Assembly: GCF_002155145.1 (NCBI RefSeq)
Contig: NZ_CP021323.1
Location: 372,001-436,000 of the forward strand
DNA from: Kushneria konosiri
GTDB lineage: Bacteria > Pseudomonadota > Gammaproteobacteria > Pseudomonadales > Halomonadaceae
Length of the DNA stretch: 64,000 bases
Direction: 5' to 3'
A model generated the notes under the pieces. The model made no database searches. It was not told where the DNA came from and saw nothing but the letters and a program-made list of their open reading frames with translations. Shown piece by piece: positions 17,450 through 26,110 of the stretch; position 1 is the stretch's first letter; each line of letters opens with the position of its first letter. The translations under genes and the position numbers were made by a program.

Positions 17450-18784
17450 ATGTCTGAATCTACAATGCCACAGTTCGATACCCAGCTTGAGACACTCATC
17501 CCACAGCTCACCGCCTGGCGGCGCGATTTCCACCAGCATGCCGAGTCGGGCTGGGTCGAGTTTCGAACCGCCTCCCTGGTCGCCGAGGAGCTTGATCGTC
17601 TTGGTTACCAGGTCACGCTGGGGCGCGACGTCATCGATGACGCCTCGCGCATGGGCGTGCCCGACGCCGACACCCTGGCCCGTGAAGAGGCCCGCGCCCG
17701 CACCCAGGGCGCCATCGAGCGCTGGCTGCCGCAGCTCTCCGGTGGCTTTACCGGCGTGGTGGGGGTCCTTGATACCGGCCGTCCCGGGCCGACCCTCGGC
17801 TATCGCATCGATATGGATGCGCTGGATCTCGAGGAGTCTCTTGACGCCTCGCACCGCCCGGCCCAGCAGGGCTTTGGCTCACAAAATGCCGGCATGATGC
17901 ACGCCTGCGGTCATGACGGTCATACCACCATCGGGCTGGGCCTGGCGCGGCTGTTCAAAGCGTTTGAGGCGGACCTTTCCGGGCGCATCAAGCTGATCTT
18001 TCAGCCAGCGGAAGAAGGCGTGCGCGGCGCGCGCTCAATGGTGAGCGCCGGCGTGCTTGATGACGTCGATGTCTTCATTGCCACCCACATCGGTCTGGAC
18101 ATTCCCTGCGGTGAAATCGTCTGCGCTCAGGATGGCTATCTGGCGACCACCAAGCTCGACGTGCGCTATACCGGCGTGCCGGCTCATGCCGGCGGCCGCC
18201 CCGAAGAGGGACGCAACGCCCTGCTGGCCGCCGCTCAGGCCGCCGTGGGGCTGCATGCCATCCCCCGCCACAGTGGCGGTGCCTCGCGCATTAATGTCGG
18301 CGTGCTCAACGCTGGCAGCGGTCGTAACGTTGTGCCTGCCACAGCGATGATGAAAATCGAGACCCGCGGTGAAAATACGGTGATCAACGAAGAAATGCGC
18401 CGCCGTGCGATCGATATCATCGAAGGTGCGGCACAAATGCACGGCGTCAGCGTCGAATACAGCCTCGCCGGGGAAGCCGATACCTGTACCTCGAGTCCGG
18501 CACTGGTCGATTACATCCAGAAGCGCATCGAGGGATTGCCGGGCGTTGAGGTGGTCACGCCACGCATCAGCGAACCCTCGGGCTCCGAGGATGCGACCTG
18601 CATGATGAAGCGAGTGCAGGAGCGCGGTGGGCTTGCCACCTACATGATCTTTGGCACCGAGCTGGCCGCCGGCCATCACCACCAGTGCTTCGATTTCAAC
18701 GAAGACGTGCTGCCACTGGCCGTACGCACCCTGGCCCATCTTGCCTTCAACATGGATCCCGAGGGCATACGCCATGACCGCTGA
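17450..18784 (+). CDS. abgA: p-Aminobenzoyl-glutamate hydrolase subunit A
   Basis: The 444-residue M20-family amidohydrolase resembles AbgA. Metal ligands are visible in HACGHDGHTTIG and FQPAEEGVRGARSMV. The dimerisation lid follows (YTGVPAHAGGRPEEGRNALL) and a final metal-site His lies in AAGHHHQCFDFNEDVL. With AbgB it should cleave p-aminobenzoyl-glutamate to p-aminobenzoate and glutamate in the cytoplasm. Its last 11 bases overlap the abgB start, so the two subunits are translationally coupled. Confidence 0.95.
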   Translation: MSESTMPQFDTQLETLIPQLTAWRRDFHQHAESGWVEFRTASLVAEELDRLGYQVTLGRDVIDDASRMGVPDADTLAREEARARTQGAIERWLPQLSGGFTGVVGVLDTGRPGPTLGYRIDMDALDLEESLDASHRPAQQGFGSQNAGMMHACGHDGHTTIGLGLARLFKAFEADLSGRIKLIFQPAEEGVRGARSMVSAGVLDDVDVFIATHIGLDIPCGEIVCAQDGYLATTKLDVRYTGVPAHAGGRPEEGRNALLAAAQAAVGLHAIPRHSGGASRINVGVLNAGSGRNVVPATAMMKIETRGENTVINEEMRRRAIDIIEGAAQMHGVSVEYSLAGEADTCTSSPALVDYIQKRIEGLPGVEVVTPRISEPSGSEDATCMMKRVQERGGLATYMIFGTELAAGHHHQCFDFNEDVLPLAVRTLAHLAFNMDPEGIRHDR

Positions 18785-20252
18785 CACTTCTCTTGAACAA
18801 ACCCCGGCCGCGCGTATCCGTGCGTGGGTCGAGACACGCCGCGATCAATTCATCGCGCTGGCCGATGCCATCTGGGACCATCCCGAAACCCGTTTTGAAG
18901 AGCACCTCTCAAGCGCGCTTCTGGCCGATGCGCTGGAGGCCGAGGGCTTCTACGTCGAGCGCGGCGTGGCCGGCATGGAGACAGCGTTCGTGGCCAGTAT
19001 CGGCAGCGGCTCACCGGTGATTGCCCTGCTTGGCGAGTTCGATGCCCTGCCCGGGCTCAGCCAGCGCGGCGGCGCCAGTGCCTTTGAACCACTCGAACCC
19101 GGCGGCCATGGACATGGCTGCGGCCACAACCTGCTGGGCACGGCGGCACTGGCCGCCGCCGTGGCCGTGCGGGATGAGCTGCACTCGTGTGGCAGACTCG
19201 AAGGGGCCGGCACCGTGCGCTTTTACGGCTGTCCCGGCGAGGAAGGCGGCTCGGGCAAGACCTTCATGGTCCGCGAAGGACTGTTCGACGACGTCGATGT
19301 GGCGCTCACCTGGCACCCCATGACGTTTACCGGGCTTTTTTCGACGCCGACGCTTGCCAACATTCAGGCCTATTTTCGCTTTCATGGCACGGCCGCCCAT
19401 GCTGCCAACTCGCCGCACCTAGGCCGCAGTGCACTGGACGCGGTCGAGCTGATGAACATCGGCGCCAACTATCTGCGCGAACACGTCCCGGAACAGGCAC
19501 GTCTTCACTACGCGGTGACCGATGCCGGAGGCAATTCTCCCAACGTGGTGCAATCCAGCGCCGAGGTGCTTTATCTGGTACGCGCCCCCGACATGGCGGA
19601 AACCGAAGACATCTACGCCCGCCTGCAGGACGTGGCCCGCGGGGCAGCGCTGATGACCGGCACAAGCGTCGAGGTGACGTTTGACAAGGCCTGCTCCAGC
19701 TACCTGCCCAATCGCACTCTGGAAGCGCTGATGTTCGAGCAGATGGACATTCTCGGCGCGCCTGACTTTGACGAACAGAATCAACACTATGCCCGCGACA
19801 TCGCCGATACCATCACCCCGGCGGGCAGACGGGCCGATCTCGATACCATGCGCCGGATGACCGGCCGCGACACCCAGGCCAGCATTGATGCCTTTGAAGA
19901 CCAGGTGCTCGCCGATGCCGTGCTTGCCCCGGGAGACGGCCGGGAGATCATGAAAGGCTCTACCGATGTCGGCGATGTCAGCCGCGTGGTGCCCACCGCG
20001 CAGTGCTATGTCAGCTGCTTTGCCATCGGCACCGCTCTGCATACCTGGCAGGTGGTCGCCCAGGGGCGCAGTGCGCTGGGACACAAGGGCATGCTGCGAG
20101 CAGCAGACATTCTGGGCGCGACGACCCTGCGACTGCTGGAAGACCCCGAGCGGGTGAATCAGGCGCGTGATGAACTGGCACGTGTGAACGCGCGCACGCC
20201 CTACCTCTGTCCGATTCCGCAGGGCGTGACGCCCTCACCGCTGGCGTCCTGA
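18774..20252 (+). CDS. abgB: p-Aminobenzoyl-glutamate hydrolase subunit B
   Basis: The 492-residue M20-family protein aligns closely with E. coli AbgB from memory: IWDHPETRFEE, GHGCGHNLLGTAA, FYGCPGEEGGSGKTFMVREG and AAHAANSPHLGRSALDAV are all present. It ends PYLCPIPQGVTPSPL, very like AbgB. The ATG at 18774 gives the AbgB N-terminus; the open frame extends 41 codons upstream inside abgA but is not expected to be used. It completes the abg locus. Confidence 0.96.
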   Translation: MTADTSLEQTPAARIRAWVETRRDQFIALADAIWDHPETRFEEHLSSALLADALEAEGFYVERGVAGMETAFVASIGSGSPVIALLGEFDALPGLSQRGGASAFEPLEPGGHGHGCGHNLLGTAALAAAVAVRDELHSCGRLEGAGTVRFYGCPGEEGGSGKTFMVREGLFDDVDVALTWHPMTFTGLFSTPTLANIQAYFRFHGTAAHAANSPHLGRSALDAVELMNIGANYLREHVPEQARLHYAVTDAGGNSPNVVQSSAEVLYLVRAPDMAETEDIYARLQDVARGAALMTGTSVEVTFDKACSSYLPNRTLEALMFEQMDILGAPDFDEQNQHYARDIADTITPAGRRADLDTMRRMTGRDTQASIDAFEDQVLADAVLAPGDGREIMKGSTDVGDVSRVVPTAQCYVSCFAIGTALHTWQVVAQGRSALGHKGMLRAADILGATTLRLLEDPERVNQARDELARVNARTPYLCPIPQGVTPSPLAS

Positions 20253-20326
20253 GTCGAACCAGCGCGGACAGTCCTTTCCCTGTCGAGTTATGATGACGCC
20301 ATCTCACTATCCCGAGGAGCCGTTTC

Positions 20327-20695
20327 GTGACCGACAGGGACCCGATACTTCATGATCAATCCGCCGCCGATGACGACCCGATGATGGTACGCATCGGCTA
20401 CGCGCTCTATCTGGCCAGCATCTTCACCGGCATTACGGCGCTGGCAGGTCTTGTCATCGCCTACATCTATCGCGGCCGCTCTTCGGGATGGCTGGCCGAT
20501 CATTACACCTTCCTGATCCGCACCTTCTGGATCGGGCTGTTTTATATGGCGCTGGCCACGATATTGTCGTTTCTGGGGGTCGGCGTGCTGCTGTTTCCGC
20601 TGATCACGGTGTGGATCATCGTGCGCTGCGCCCGGGGCTGGCGCGAACTCGAGCGTCGGCGTATTCCCTCGCCGCTGATGAACTGGGCCTGGTAG
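20327..20695 (+). CDS. Small DUF4870-like membrane protein
   Basis: This 122-residue protein has three or four predicted helices (about 22-46, 60-85 and 85-102). The conserved-looking segments are RIGYALYLASIFTG and FPLITVWIIVRCARGW. It resembles the small membrane proteins grouped as DUF4870 or YhdT-like, whose function is unknown. The GTG at 20327 is preceded by GAGGAG about 8 bp upstream. It is followed by a strong bidirectional terminator shared with the convergent pirin gene. Confidence 0.8.
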   Translation: MTDRDPILHDQSAADDDPMMVRIGYALYLASIFTGITALAGLVIAYIYRGRSSGWLADHYTFLIRTFWIGLFYMALATILSFLGVGVLLFPLITVWIIVRCARGWRELERRRIPSPLMNWAW

Positions 20696-20725
20696 TCGCT
20701 CCTTCCAGACCCGGCGTCCATCATT

Positions 20726-20759
20726 AAAAACGCCCGCAGCGATGGCTGCGGGCGTTTTT
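20726..20759. terminator. Bidirectional intrinsic terminator
   Basis: A 10-bp perfect stem (20731-20740 with 20745-20754) and tetraloop GATG are flanked by AAAAA on the left and TTTTT on the right. It can end transcription from both the DUF4870-like gene and the pirin gene. Confidence 0.92.
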
Positions 20760-20780
20760 GATTCGCTCAAAACGTATTGA

Positions 20781-21656
20781 TTATACGGCGTTCAATCCGC
20801 CGAACCGGCCGTTGCGATAATCATCAACGGCCTGCTCGATCTCCTCGCGCGTATTCATCACGAACGGGCCATGAGAGACCATGGGCTCCTTGAGCCGCGG
20901 GGCGTGACCAAACAGCAGCGTGGCATCCCCCGAGCCGCGAATCTCGACGTAGTCCCCTTCCTGCTCGAACTCGATCAAATGGCAGGGGCGGATCGCCTGC
21001 TCGGAGATCATGATGTTGCCACGCACCACGTAGCAGAAAATTTCGTCATCCTCGGGTACCGGCAGGTGAATGAGTGAGCCTTCCCTGATGGTGATGACCG
21101 ACATGAAGGTGGGCGTCAATGTTTCGATCGGGCCGCGGAAGGTACTGCCCTGCTGATCGAAATCACCGGCAATCAGCGTCATGTGCCCGCGGCCGTCATC
21201 GAGTTCGACCTGCACCAGCTCATCAGCCTGAAGCCCGGTGTAGCGCGGCTCGGTCATCTTGAGCTCGGCGGGCAGATTGAGCCAGAGCTGAAGGATCTCC
21301 ATACGTCCGCCTTCACGACGAAAGGCTTCAGGGGACACTTCCGAATGCACCAGGCCGCTGCCCGCGGTCATCCACTGCACACCGCCGGCGTTGATGATGC
21401 TTTCATGGTCGCCGCTATCGGCATGCGCCAACGAGCCGTCGAGAATGAAGGTGACGGTTTCAAAGCCGCGATGCGGATGCGGGCCGAAGGGCAGGCCCTT
21501 GTTATCGCGATCATACACCTGCGGCCCGTGATGATTGAGAAACAACCAAGGATCGAGATAGTCGATCGAGGGGCCGGGCAACGGTCGATGCGTAATCAGA
21601 TCGCCGATGTCATCGCGAATGGCGGTATGCAGGTGCCGTACTTTTCGAGCTGTCAT
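20781..21656 (-). CDS. Pirin family protein
   Basis: The 291-residue bicupin has the pirin iron-binding motif in GPHPHRGFETVTFILDG (about residues 55-71). The second pair of ligands lies in AGSGLVHSE (about 99-107). The C-terminal cupin and the PxxxFGGLN-like end are also present (YRNGRFGGLNAV). Bacterial pirins include quercetin dioxygenases and regulators of metabolic enzymes; the role here is not defined. It stands alone on the minus strand downstream of an MFS gene. Confidence 0.93.
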   Translation of the reverse strand: MTARKVRHLHTAIRDDIGDLITHRPLPGPSIDYLDPWLFLNHHGPQVYDRDNKGLPFGPHPHRGFETVTFILDGSLAHADSGDHESIINAGGVQWMTAGSGLVHSEVSPEAFRREGGRMEILQLWLNLPAELKMTEPRYTGLQADELVQVELDDGRGHMTLIAGDFDQQGSTFRGPIETLTPTFMSVITIREGSLIHLPVPEDDEIFCYVVRGNIMISEQAIRPCHLIEFEQEGDYVEIRGSGDATLLFGHAPRLKEPMVSHGPFVMNTREEIEQAVDDYRNGRFGGLNAV

Positions 21657-21754
21657 CGGTGTCTTGTCCTGTATTTAAATGAAACACGGGTGATGATCAG
21701 TGTAAGACACATCCCCCGCCTGCGCCGTTAACCTGTCATGGGAATGACGTGGAT

Positions 21755-23020
21755 TCACGATCCTTCAATGCTTAACCGGCGAAGCCGCAGCCCCACCAGC
21801 AACGCCAGCAGCAGCAGCGCAGCAATGAAGGCGGCCACGCCGTTCCAGCCGGCCATGTCCCAGAAGGTGCCGCCCAGCGTGCCGGCCAGGCTCGAACCCA
21901 GATAATAGCTGAACAGATAAAGCGAAGAGGCCTGACCGCGGGCCTGGGTGGCGCGCTGCCCGACCCAGCCGCTGGCAATCGAATGGGCAGCAAAAAAGCC
22001 GAAGGTGAAAATCAGCATGCCGACCATGATCAGCACCACGGGAGAGGCCAGCGTCAGGGCAAGCCCAGCCAGCATCACGACCACAAAGACCCAGAACACG
22101 CGCGAGCGCCCCAGCCGGTCGGCCAGCCCGCCGGCCCAGGCCGAACTATAGATGCCCGAGAGATAGACAATCGACAACAGCCCGATGACCGTCTGGCTGA
22201 AATGATACGGCGCCTCCAGCAGGCGATAGACAATGTAGTTGAACAGCGTCACGAAGCTGCCCATCAGCAGGAACGCCTCCAGAAACAGCCACGGCAGCCC
22301 GGCATCACGAAAGTGCAGCCGAAAGGCCCCTGCCAGATTGGCGATGCTCAGCTTTCTGGGTTCAAAGTGGCGTGAGGCCGGCAGCATCTTCATGAAGGCC
22401 AGCGCGCTGATGAGCGAGATGATGCCCATGGTGGCCAGCGTCACCCGCCAATTGACGAAATCCACCATGACGCCGCTGATCAACCGTCCGCTCATGCCGC
22501 CAATGGCATTACCGCCGATATAAAGCCCCATCGACACACCGACAAAGCTCGGGTGAATCTCCTCGTTGAGATAGGCCATCGCCACACCGCACAGTCCTGC
22601 CATGGCAAGCCCGGCAAGCGAGCGCATGACCAGAATGGTGCCCCAGTGCTGCATGAACGCCGCGCCGATGGTCAGCGCGGAGGCACTCAACAGCGCCAGC
22701 GACATCATCTTCTTGCGCCCGAGGGCATCGGAAAGCGGGCCCGTGATCAAAAGCCCTACCGCCAGCATGCCGGTCGAGACCGACAGCACCAGACTGGTGC
22801 TGGCCGGATCGATGCCGAAAGCCTCGGACAGGATCGGCAGCATGGGCTGTACGCAGTACAGCAGCGCAAAGGTGGAAAAGGCGCCCAGAAACAGCGCCAG
22901 CATGGTCGGTCGATAGTCAGGGCCGCCACGCTCGATGAACTCGGCACCTTGCGATGATTGCTGAAACGACACATGGGACACATCCGATGTGTCGTTGCCC
23001 TTGTCACTATTGAGGGGCAT
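21755..23020 (-). CDS. MFS transporter (YnfM-like)
   Basis: The 421-residue major facilitator protein has about twelve hydrophobic segments, the GPLSDALGRKKMM loop 2-3 motif and AGGLADRLGRSRVF in the second half. The conserved CVQPMLPILSEAF block is typical of the YnfM group of putative efflux proteins. Its neighbour on the same strand is a LysR regulator, echoing the ynfL-ynfM pairing in E. coli. The cytoplasmic N-terminus of about 35 residues is hydrophilic. The substrate is unknown. Confidence 0.88.
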   Translation of the reverse strand: MPLNSDKGNDTSDVSHVSFQQSSQGAEFIERGGPDYRPTMLALFLGAFSTFALLYCVQPMLPILSEAFGIDPASTSLVLSVSTGMLAVGLLITGPLSDALGRKKMMSLALLSASALTIGAAFMQHWGTILVMRSLAGLAMAGLCGVAMAYLNEEIHPSFVGVSMGLYIGGNAIGGMSGRLISGVMVDFVNWRVTLATMGIISLISALAFMKMLPASRHFEPRKLSIANLAGAFRLHFRDAGLPWLFLEAFLLMGSFVTLFNYIVYRLLEAPYHFSQTVIGLLSIVYLSGIYSSAWAGGLADRLGRSRVFWVFVVVMLAGLALTLASPVVLIMVGMLIFTFGFFAAHSIASGWVGQRATQARGQASSLYLFSYYLGSSLAGTLGGTFWDMAGWNGVAAFIAALLLLALLVGLRLRRLSIEGS

Positions 23021-23125
23021 GGTCTCTCCCTGTCATCTGCCACCTGTCGGCAGTGTTGAATCCTTCATTGCCCGGTCTCTATCTGGCCCTGCGCCGTTTG
23101 CTACGTACTGTCCGCTACGAGCCAA

Positions 23126-23170
23126 TCGATCCGTACCAGCTCGATCCGTACCATCTCGATCCGTCCTCTA
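23126..23170. repeat. Three 15-bp tandem repeats upstream of the MFS gene
   Basis: Consecutive units at 23126-23140, 23141-23155 and 23156-23170 share TCGATCCGT; the first two match at 14 of 15 positions and the third diverges after nine. They lie between the LysR stop and the MFS start, in the likely MFS promoter region, and could be iterated operator half-sites. Confidence 0.55.
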
Positions 23171-23230
23171 AAACGCCCGAGGCATCGTCATGCTCAGGGC
23201 TGTCAGGTGCGACGCACGTTCTGCCGTCAC

Positions 23231-24103
23231 TCACGGGTCGCGAGGAGAGGCCATCAGGCAGTCACGCAGCAGTGCCTGTGAAGAGCCCGGCACCAACGGG
23301 GCACGCGTCACCATCATCAGCTCACGCTCGATGACAGGCGACGGCAGGGCATGAATCCGAATGTCGCCATCAACGTCTCGACACCACAGCCCCGCCATGG
23401 GCACCAGGGCAACGCCCAGGCCTGCAGCCACCATGCGCACGATGGCTTCAATATCGTCGACTTCCAGCACGGTCGACGGCACAAGGCGCTGACGCGTTAA
23501 AAAACCGGCCACCTGGCGCCCGCCAAAGGAGCTGCGATCGTACTGGATAAAGGGATGCCCGGTCAGAATCTCCAGCGGATCGCCTTCGATGATTTCACGC
23601 GGCGTAATCAACACAAACGGTTCGCGATGGAACACCTCACCCTGAAGGGATGCTGGCAGCGCAAAGGGCGGGCGAATCAAAAGCGCCATATCCAGCTCGC
23701 CTCGATCCACCTGATCCAGCAGCGTCAGCGAAACACCCGGTATCAGCTGGACGTGTAGATCAGGCGCCTGCAACCGCATTTCCCGAAGCACCGGCGGCAA
23801 TAGCGTGCCCTGCACGCTGGTAATCGCTCCCAGACGCAGATGCCCTCGCAGCGCGGTGCTATCAATTGCCTGCATCTCATCGGCCAGTGCCAGCATCTGC
23901 CGGGCCAGGGTGACTACCCGCTGAGCATCCGGTGCAAGGCGCAGCGCACGACCGGTACGAATGAAAAGCGTTATGCCCAGTCGGGTTTCAAGCTGGCGGA
24001 TGCGCGAACTGATGGCCGATCGTGACAAGCCGATCTGTGCGCCGGCCGATTCAAACGTGCCATGTTGTACGACCGCCAGCAGCGCCTTGAGCTCCTCAAG
24101 CAT
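23231..24103 (-). CDS. LysR-type transcriptional regulator (YnfL-like)
   Basis: The 290-residue protein begins MLEELKALLAVVQHGTFESA, a typical LysR winged helix with ARSAISSRIRQLE-like recognition helix (IGLSRSAISSRIRQLETRLG). A substrate-binding domain follows. The start at 24103 fits family N-termini; 12 codons more are open upstream. It precedes the YnfM-like MFS gene on the same strand and diverges from the VOC gene, so it may regulate either. The effector is unknown. Confidence 0.9.
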   Translation of the reverse strand: MLEELKALLAVVQHGTFESAGAQIGLSRSAISSRIRQLETRLGITLFIRTGRALRLAPDAQRVVTLARQMLALADEMQAIDSTALRGHLRLGAITSVQGTLLPPVLREMRLQAPDLHVQLIPGVSLTLLDQVDRGELDMALLIRPPFALPASLQGEVFHREPFVLITPREIIEGDPLEILTGHPFIQYDRSSFGGRQVAGFLTRQRLVPSTVLEVDDIEAIVRMVAAGLGVALVPMAGLWCRDVDGDIRIHALPSPVIERELMMVTRAPLVPGSSQALLRDCLMASPRDP

Positions 24104-24228
24104 CGCGAATCCTGCTTTATGGTTTTCAGACGGGCGCATTATGCGCTTTTTATCCGACTATTTCGCATTCATATTAAGGCCATTCGTACTTTTATAGATG
24201 CATATTTTTGCCCTGACAGGAGTTTTCC

Positions 24229-24654
24229 ATGGCACTTTCCCCCTTTCACCTGGCCATCCCGGTACATGACCTGCCCGCAGCCCGGGCGTTTTACGGTGAA
24301 ACCTTTGGACTGAGCGAGGGACGCTCCAGCGATCAGTGGGTCGACTTTGATTTCTATGGCCATCAGCTCGTGATTCATGAACATCCCAAAACGCCTGCTC
24401 AGGAGCATGCCTACACCAATCCGGTGGACGGACACGATGTTCCGATTCCTCACTTTGGCATTGTGCTGGGCTGGCAGGAGTGGGAGCGGCTGGCCGAGCG
24501 CCTTCGAGCAGCCGGAACGGTGTTCGTGATCGAGCCCTACGTGCGCTTCAAGGATCAGCCCGGCGAGCAGGCGACCATGTTTTTGCTCGACCCCTGCGGC
24601 AACGCTCTTGAATTCAAGGCCTTCAAGGACATGAGCCAGCTCTTCGCCAAATAG
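24229..24654 (+). CDS. VOC-fold (glyoxalase/dioxygenase-like) protein
   Basis: The 141-residue vicinal-oxygen-chelate protein has paired beta-alpha-beta modules. The first starts [19 protein letters not shown], with the metal His at residue 6. Other likely ligands are in [10 protein letters not shown] and [15 protein letters not shown] (terminal Glu). It resembles uncharacterised glyoxalase-like dioxygenases, not GloA itself. It is preceded by ACAGGAG about 8 bp before the ATG and lies just upstream of the first TPP riboswitch. Confidence 0.88.
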   Translation: MALSPFHLAIPVHDLPAARAFYGETFGLSEGRSSDQWVDFDFYGHQLVIHEHPKTPAQEHAYTNPVDGHDVPIPHFGIVLGWQEWERLAERLRAAGTVFVIEPYVRFKDQPGEQATMFLLDPCGNALEFKAFKDMSQLFAK

Positions 24655-24746
24655 ACCCGCTTTTTGCGATGGAAGACGGCCGACAGGGCTTGACCGCCCG
24701 CCGCCGAACAGCACAGAGTGACGATGCGATGGCCTGGCCATCGTCT

Positions 24747-24885
24747 GCTTGACGGGGTGCCGGTGAATTCCGGCTGAGATAGCGCAGGGCGTGCTCTTTT
24801 GAGCGTGCCAAGTGCTGATCCCGCTGAACCTGATCCGGCTAATGCGCTATTTGGAAAAGCGCGGGTACCGGCGTAGGGATCAAGC
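24747..24885 (+). ncRNA. TPP riboswitch (THI element) upstream of truncated tenA
   Basis: Conserved TPP-aptamer blocks are present: GACGGGGTGCCGG, CGGCTGAGAT, CTGAACCTGATCCGGCTAAT and ACCGGCGTAGGGAT. The closing P1 helix pairs GCTTGA (24747-24752) with TCAAGC (24880-24885). The P3 arm is enlarged, making the aptamer longer than the copy upstream of thiC. It lies 88 bp before the tenA start, which has its own GGAGG. By family knowledge it represses expression when thiamine diphosphate is plentiful. Confidence 0.93.
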
Positions 24886-24973
24886 GATGGCGCCGGTGCA
24901 ACGTCTCACTCTTCTCCGCGCCACTTTCTCGATCTTCTCGCCTGCCCTTCGGATCGCTATCACCGGAGGCTTT

Positions 24974-25288
24974 ATGGGCTACTGCTTTACTGACCTGATC
25001 AACACTTGTCCGAACGACTGGCGCGCCTACATCGAGCACGATTTCGTGCGACAACTTGGCGCCGCCACGCTCTCCGAGGAATCCTTTCGTCACTACCTGA
25101 AGCAGGACTATCTGTTTCTGATCCACTTTGCGCGCGCCTGGGGGCTGGCGGTCTATAAAAGCCGCGACATGACGGAGCTTCGTCACTCGCTGGACAATTT
25201 AAAGACCATCGTGGACACCGAAATGGGGCTGCACGTCACCTACTGCCGGGAATGGGGCATTGATGAGAGCTTTTCAGCTTTCTCATAA
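24974..25288 (+). pseudogene. tenA: Thiaminase II TenA, truncated after about 95 residues
   Basis: The ATG at 24974 has GGAGG at 24965-24969. The 104-residue frame matches the N-terminal part of TenA (about 220 residues): FVRQLGAATLSEESFRHYLK, QDYLFLIHFARAWGLAVYKS with the conserved substrate-binding Asp, and HVTYCREWGI. The match stops there, followed by eight unrelated residues and TAA. The catalytic Cys and the C-terminal Glu of TenA are therefore missing, and no 3' remnant was seen farther on. DNA after about 25265-25290 turns AT-rich, so this looks like disruption and deletion rather than a frameshift. It is probably non-functional. Confidence 0.88.
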
Positions 25289-25776
25289 AGCGAGGCTCTT
25301 CTTGAGTTCGCTTTATTTTTTCTTCTATACCAAGCAATCCCAACAAATAAAGCTCCGAAAAATGCAACAACCATCAAAGCTGAGACGCCAATTTCAAACA
25401 ACAATGAAAAGCCAATTAAAATCAAGTTAAATGAAGTTGAACGGAGCAACCGCAATTCAAAATCCGACGCAACAAGTTCTTTATATGCTTCTGGATATTT
25501 AAGCCTCATAGAAGAAGAATCTTTATATCCTCTTGGTTTTTTGAGCAGTGATTTTGGGTCCTCAATGGTTGCAGTAACCCCATCGACCATTGCACCTAAC
25601 GAGTAACTCCATGCCAAAGCGAACAGTACTATCACAGCGCCTGAATCTTTTATCATCAAAGCATTTGACTTATAAAAATAAATAAAATCTTCAAAGTTGG
25701 CGAAAAACAACACAAACCATATCGAGGCTTGAAAACCTACTATGAGTAATTCTATACGCAATGCAGTAGTCGACAT
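25240..25776 (-). CDS. Unknown membrane protein in AT-rich island
   Basis: I do not recognise this 178-residue protein. Four hydrophobic segments are visible: about 8-27, 44-65 and two adjoining at about 113-148. A hydrophilic loop (about 68-112) reads DPKSLLKKPRGYKDSSS, and the end is Lys/Arg-rich. AGGAGA lies 8 bp before the ATG, supporting a real gene. Codon use is AT-rich, unlike all its neighbours, a sign of transfer. Its last dozen or so codons run antisense over the tenA remnant, so its original C-terminus may have been lost at the junction. Confidence 0.72.
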   Translation of the reverse strand: MSTTALRIELLIVGFQASIWFVLFFANFEDFIYFYKSNALMIKDSGAVIVLFALAWSYSLGAMVDGVTATIEDPKSLLKKPRGYKDSSSMRLKYPEAYKELVASDFELRLLRSTSFNLILIGFSLLFEIGVSALMVVAFFGALFVGIAWYRRKNKANSRRASLYEKAEKLSSMPHSRQ

Positions 25777-26110
25777 ATACAGGCTCTCCTGATTACTTTT
25801 CCAAAACGGCTAAAGCAGCTGTCCCATTAATCAATTATCTGAACAACTCTCTTCAATATTTTTACTCGGCAATCTCCACACCCAAGATTGAGCCGATGCT
25901 TATAAAATTAATACTTTTTACAGTCAATTCATAAGATACATGCCATTGATTATACATTCAGCCACATAATCTCAACGAACTTGCTGGCACGTTCATTGAG
26001 GCTATGTAATCACTTAGAACAAAATTATCCATTGATCATAAAGGCATCCAAGCAAATTTTTCATACTGGAGACCAGCAGACGCTTTGCCTAGCGGACCAA
26101 AACCTTTCAT
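25290..26110. other. AT-rich acquired island between tenA remnant and thiC leader
   Basis: Base composition falls abruptly at about 25290 and recovers by about 26110-26230. Inside are the unknown membrane-protein gene and, from 25777, about 330 bp with no open frame I could support, only a long hairpin. No transposase, integrase, terminal inverted repeats or target duplication were seen, so the mechanism is unknown. The edges are approximate and judged by eye. From 26110 to 26252 the DNA is intermediate in composition and holds no recognisable gene. Confidence 0.65.
25964..26007. repeat. Long imperfect hairpin in the AT-rich island
   Basis: CTCAACGAAC (25971-25980) pairs with GTTCATTGAG (25991-26000) with one wobble and a 10-nt loop. 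Outer arms ACATA (25964-25968) and TATGT (26003-26007) also pair across a 2-nt internal loop. No T-run follows on either side, so it is not a typical terminator. It could be a folded recombination site or a relic of element ends; no integron consensus was confirmed. Confidence 0.5.

Noticed and set aside
18651-20252. Longer abgB starting inside abgA
   Set aside because: The 41 extra codons have no similarity to AbgB, and the start at 18774 gives the expected N-terminus.
24812-25288. Longer tenA reading frame starting at 24812
   Set aside because: The first 54 codons overlap the riboswitch and have no TenA similarity; GGAGG before 24974 marks the real start.
25950-26020. Possible integron attC site in the AT-rich island
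   Set aside because: The hairpin has attC-like symmetry, but I could not place the R and L core boxes or find an integrase, so only a generic hairpin is listed.
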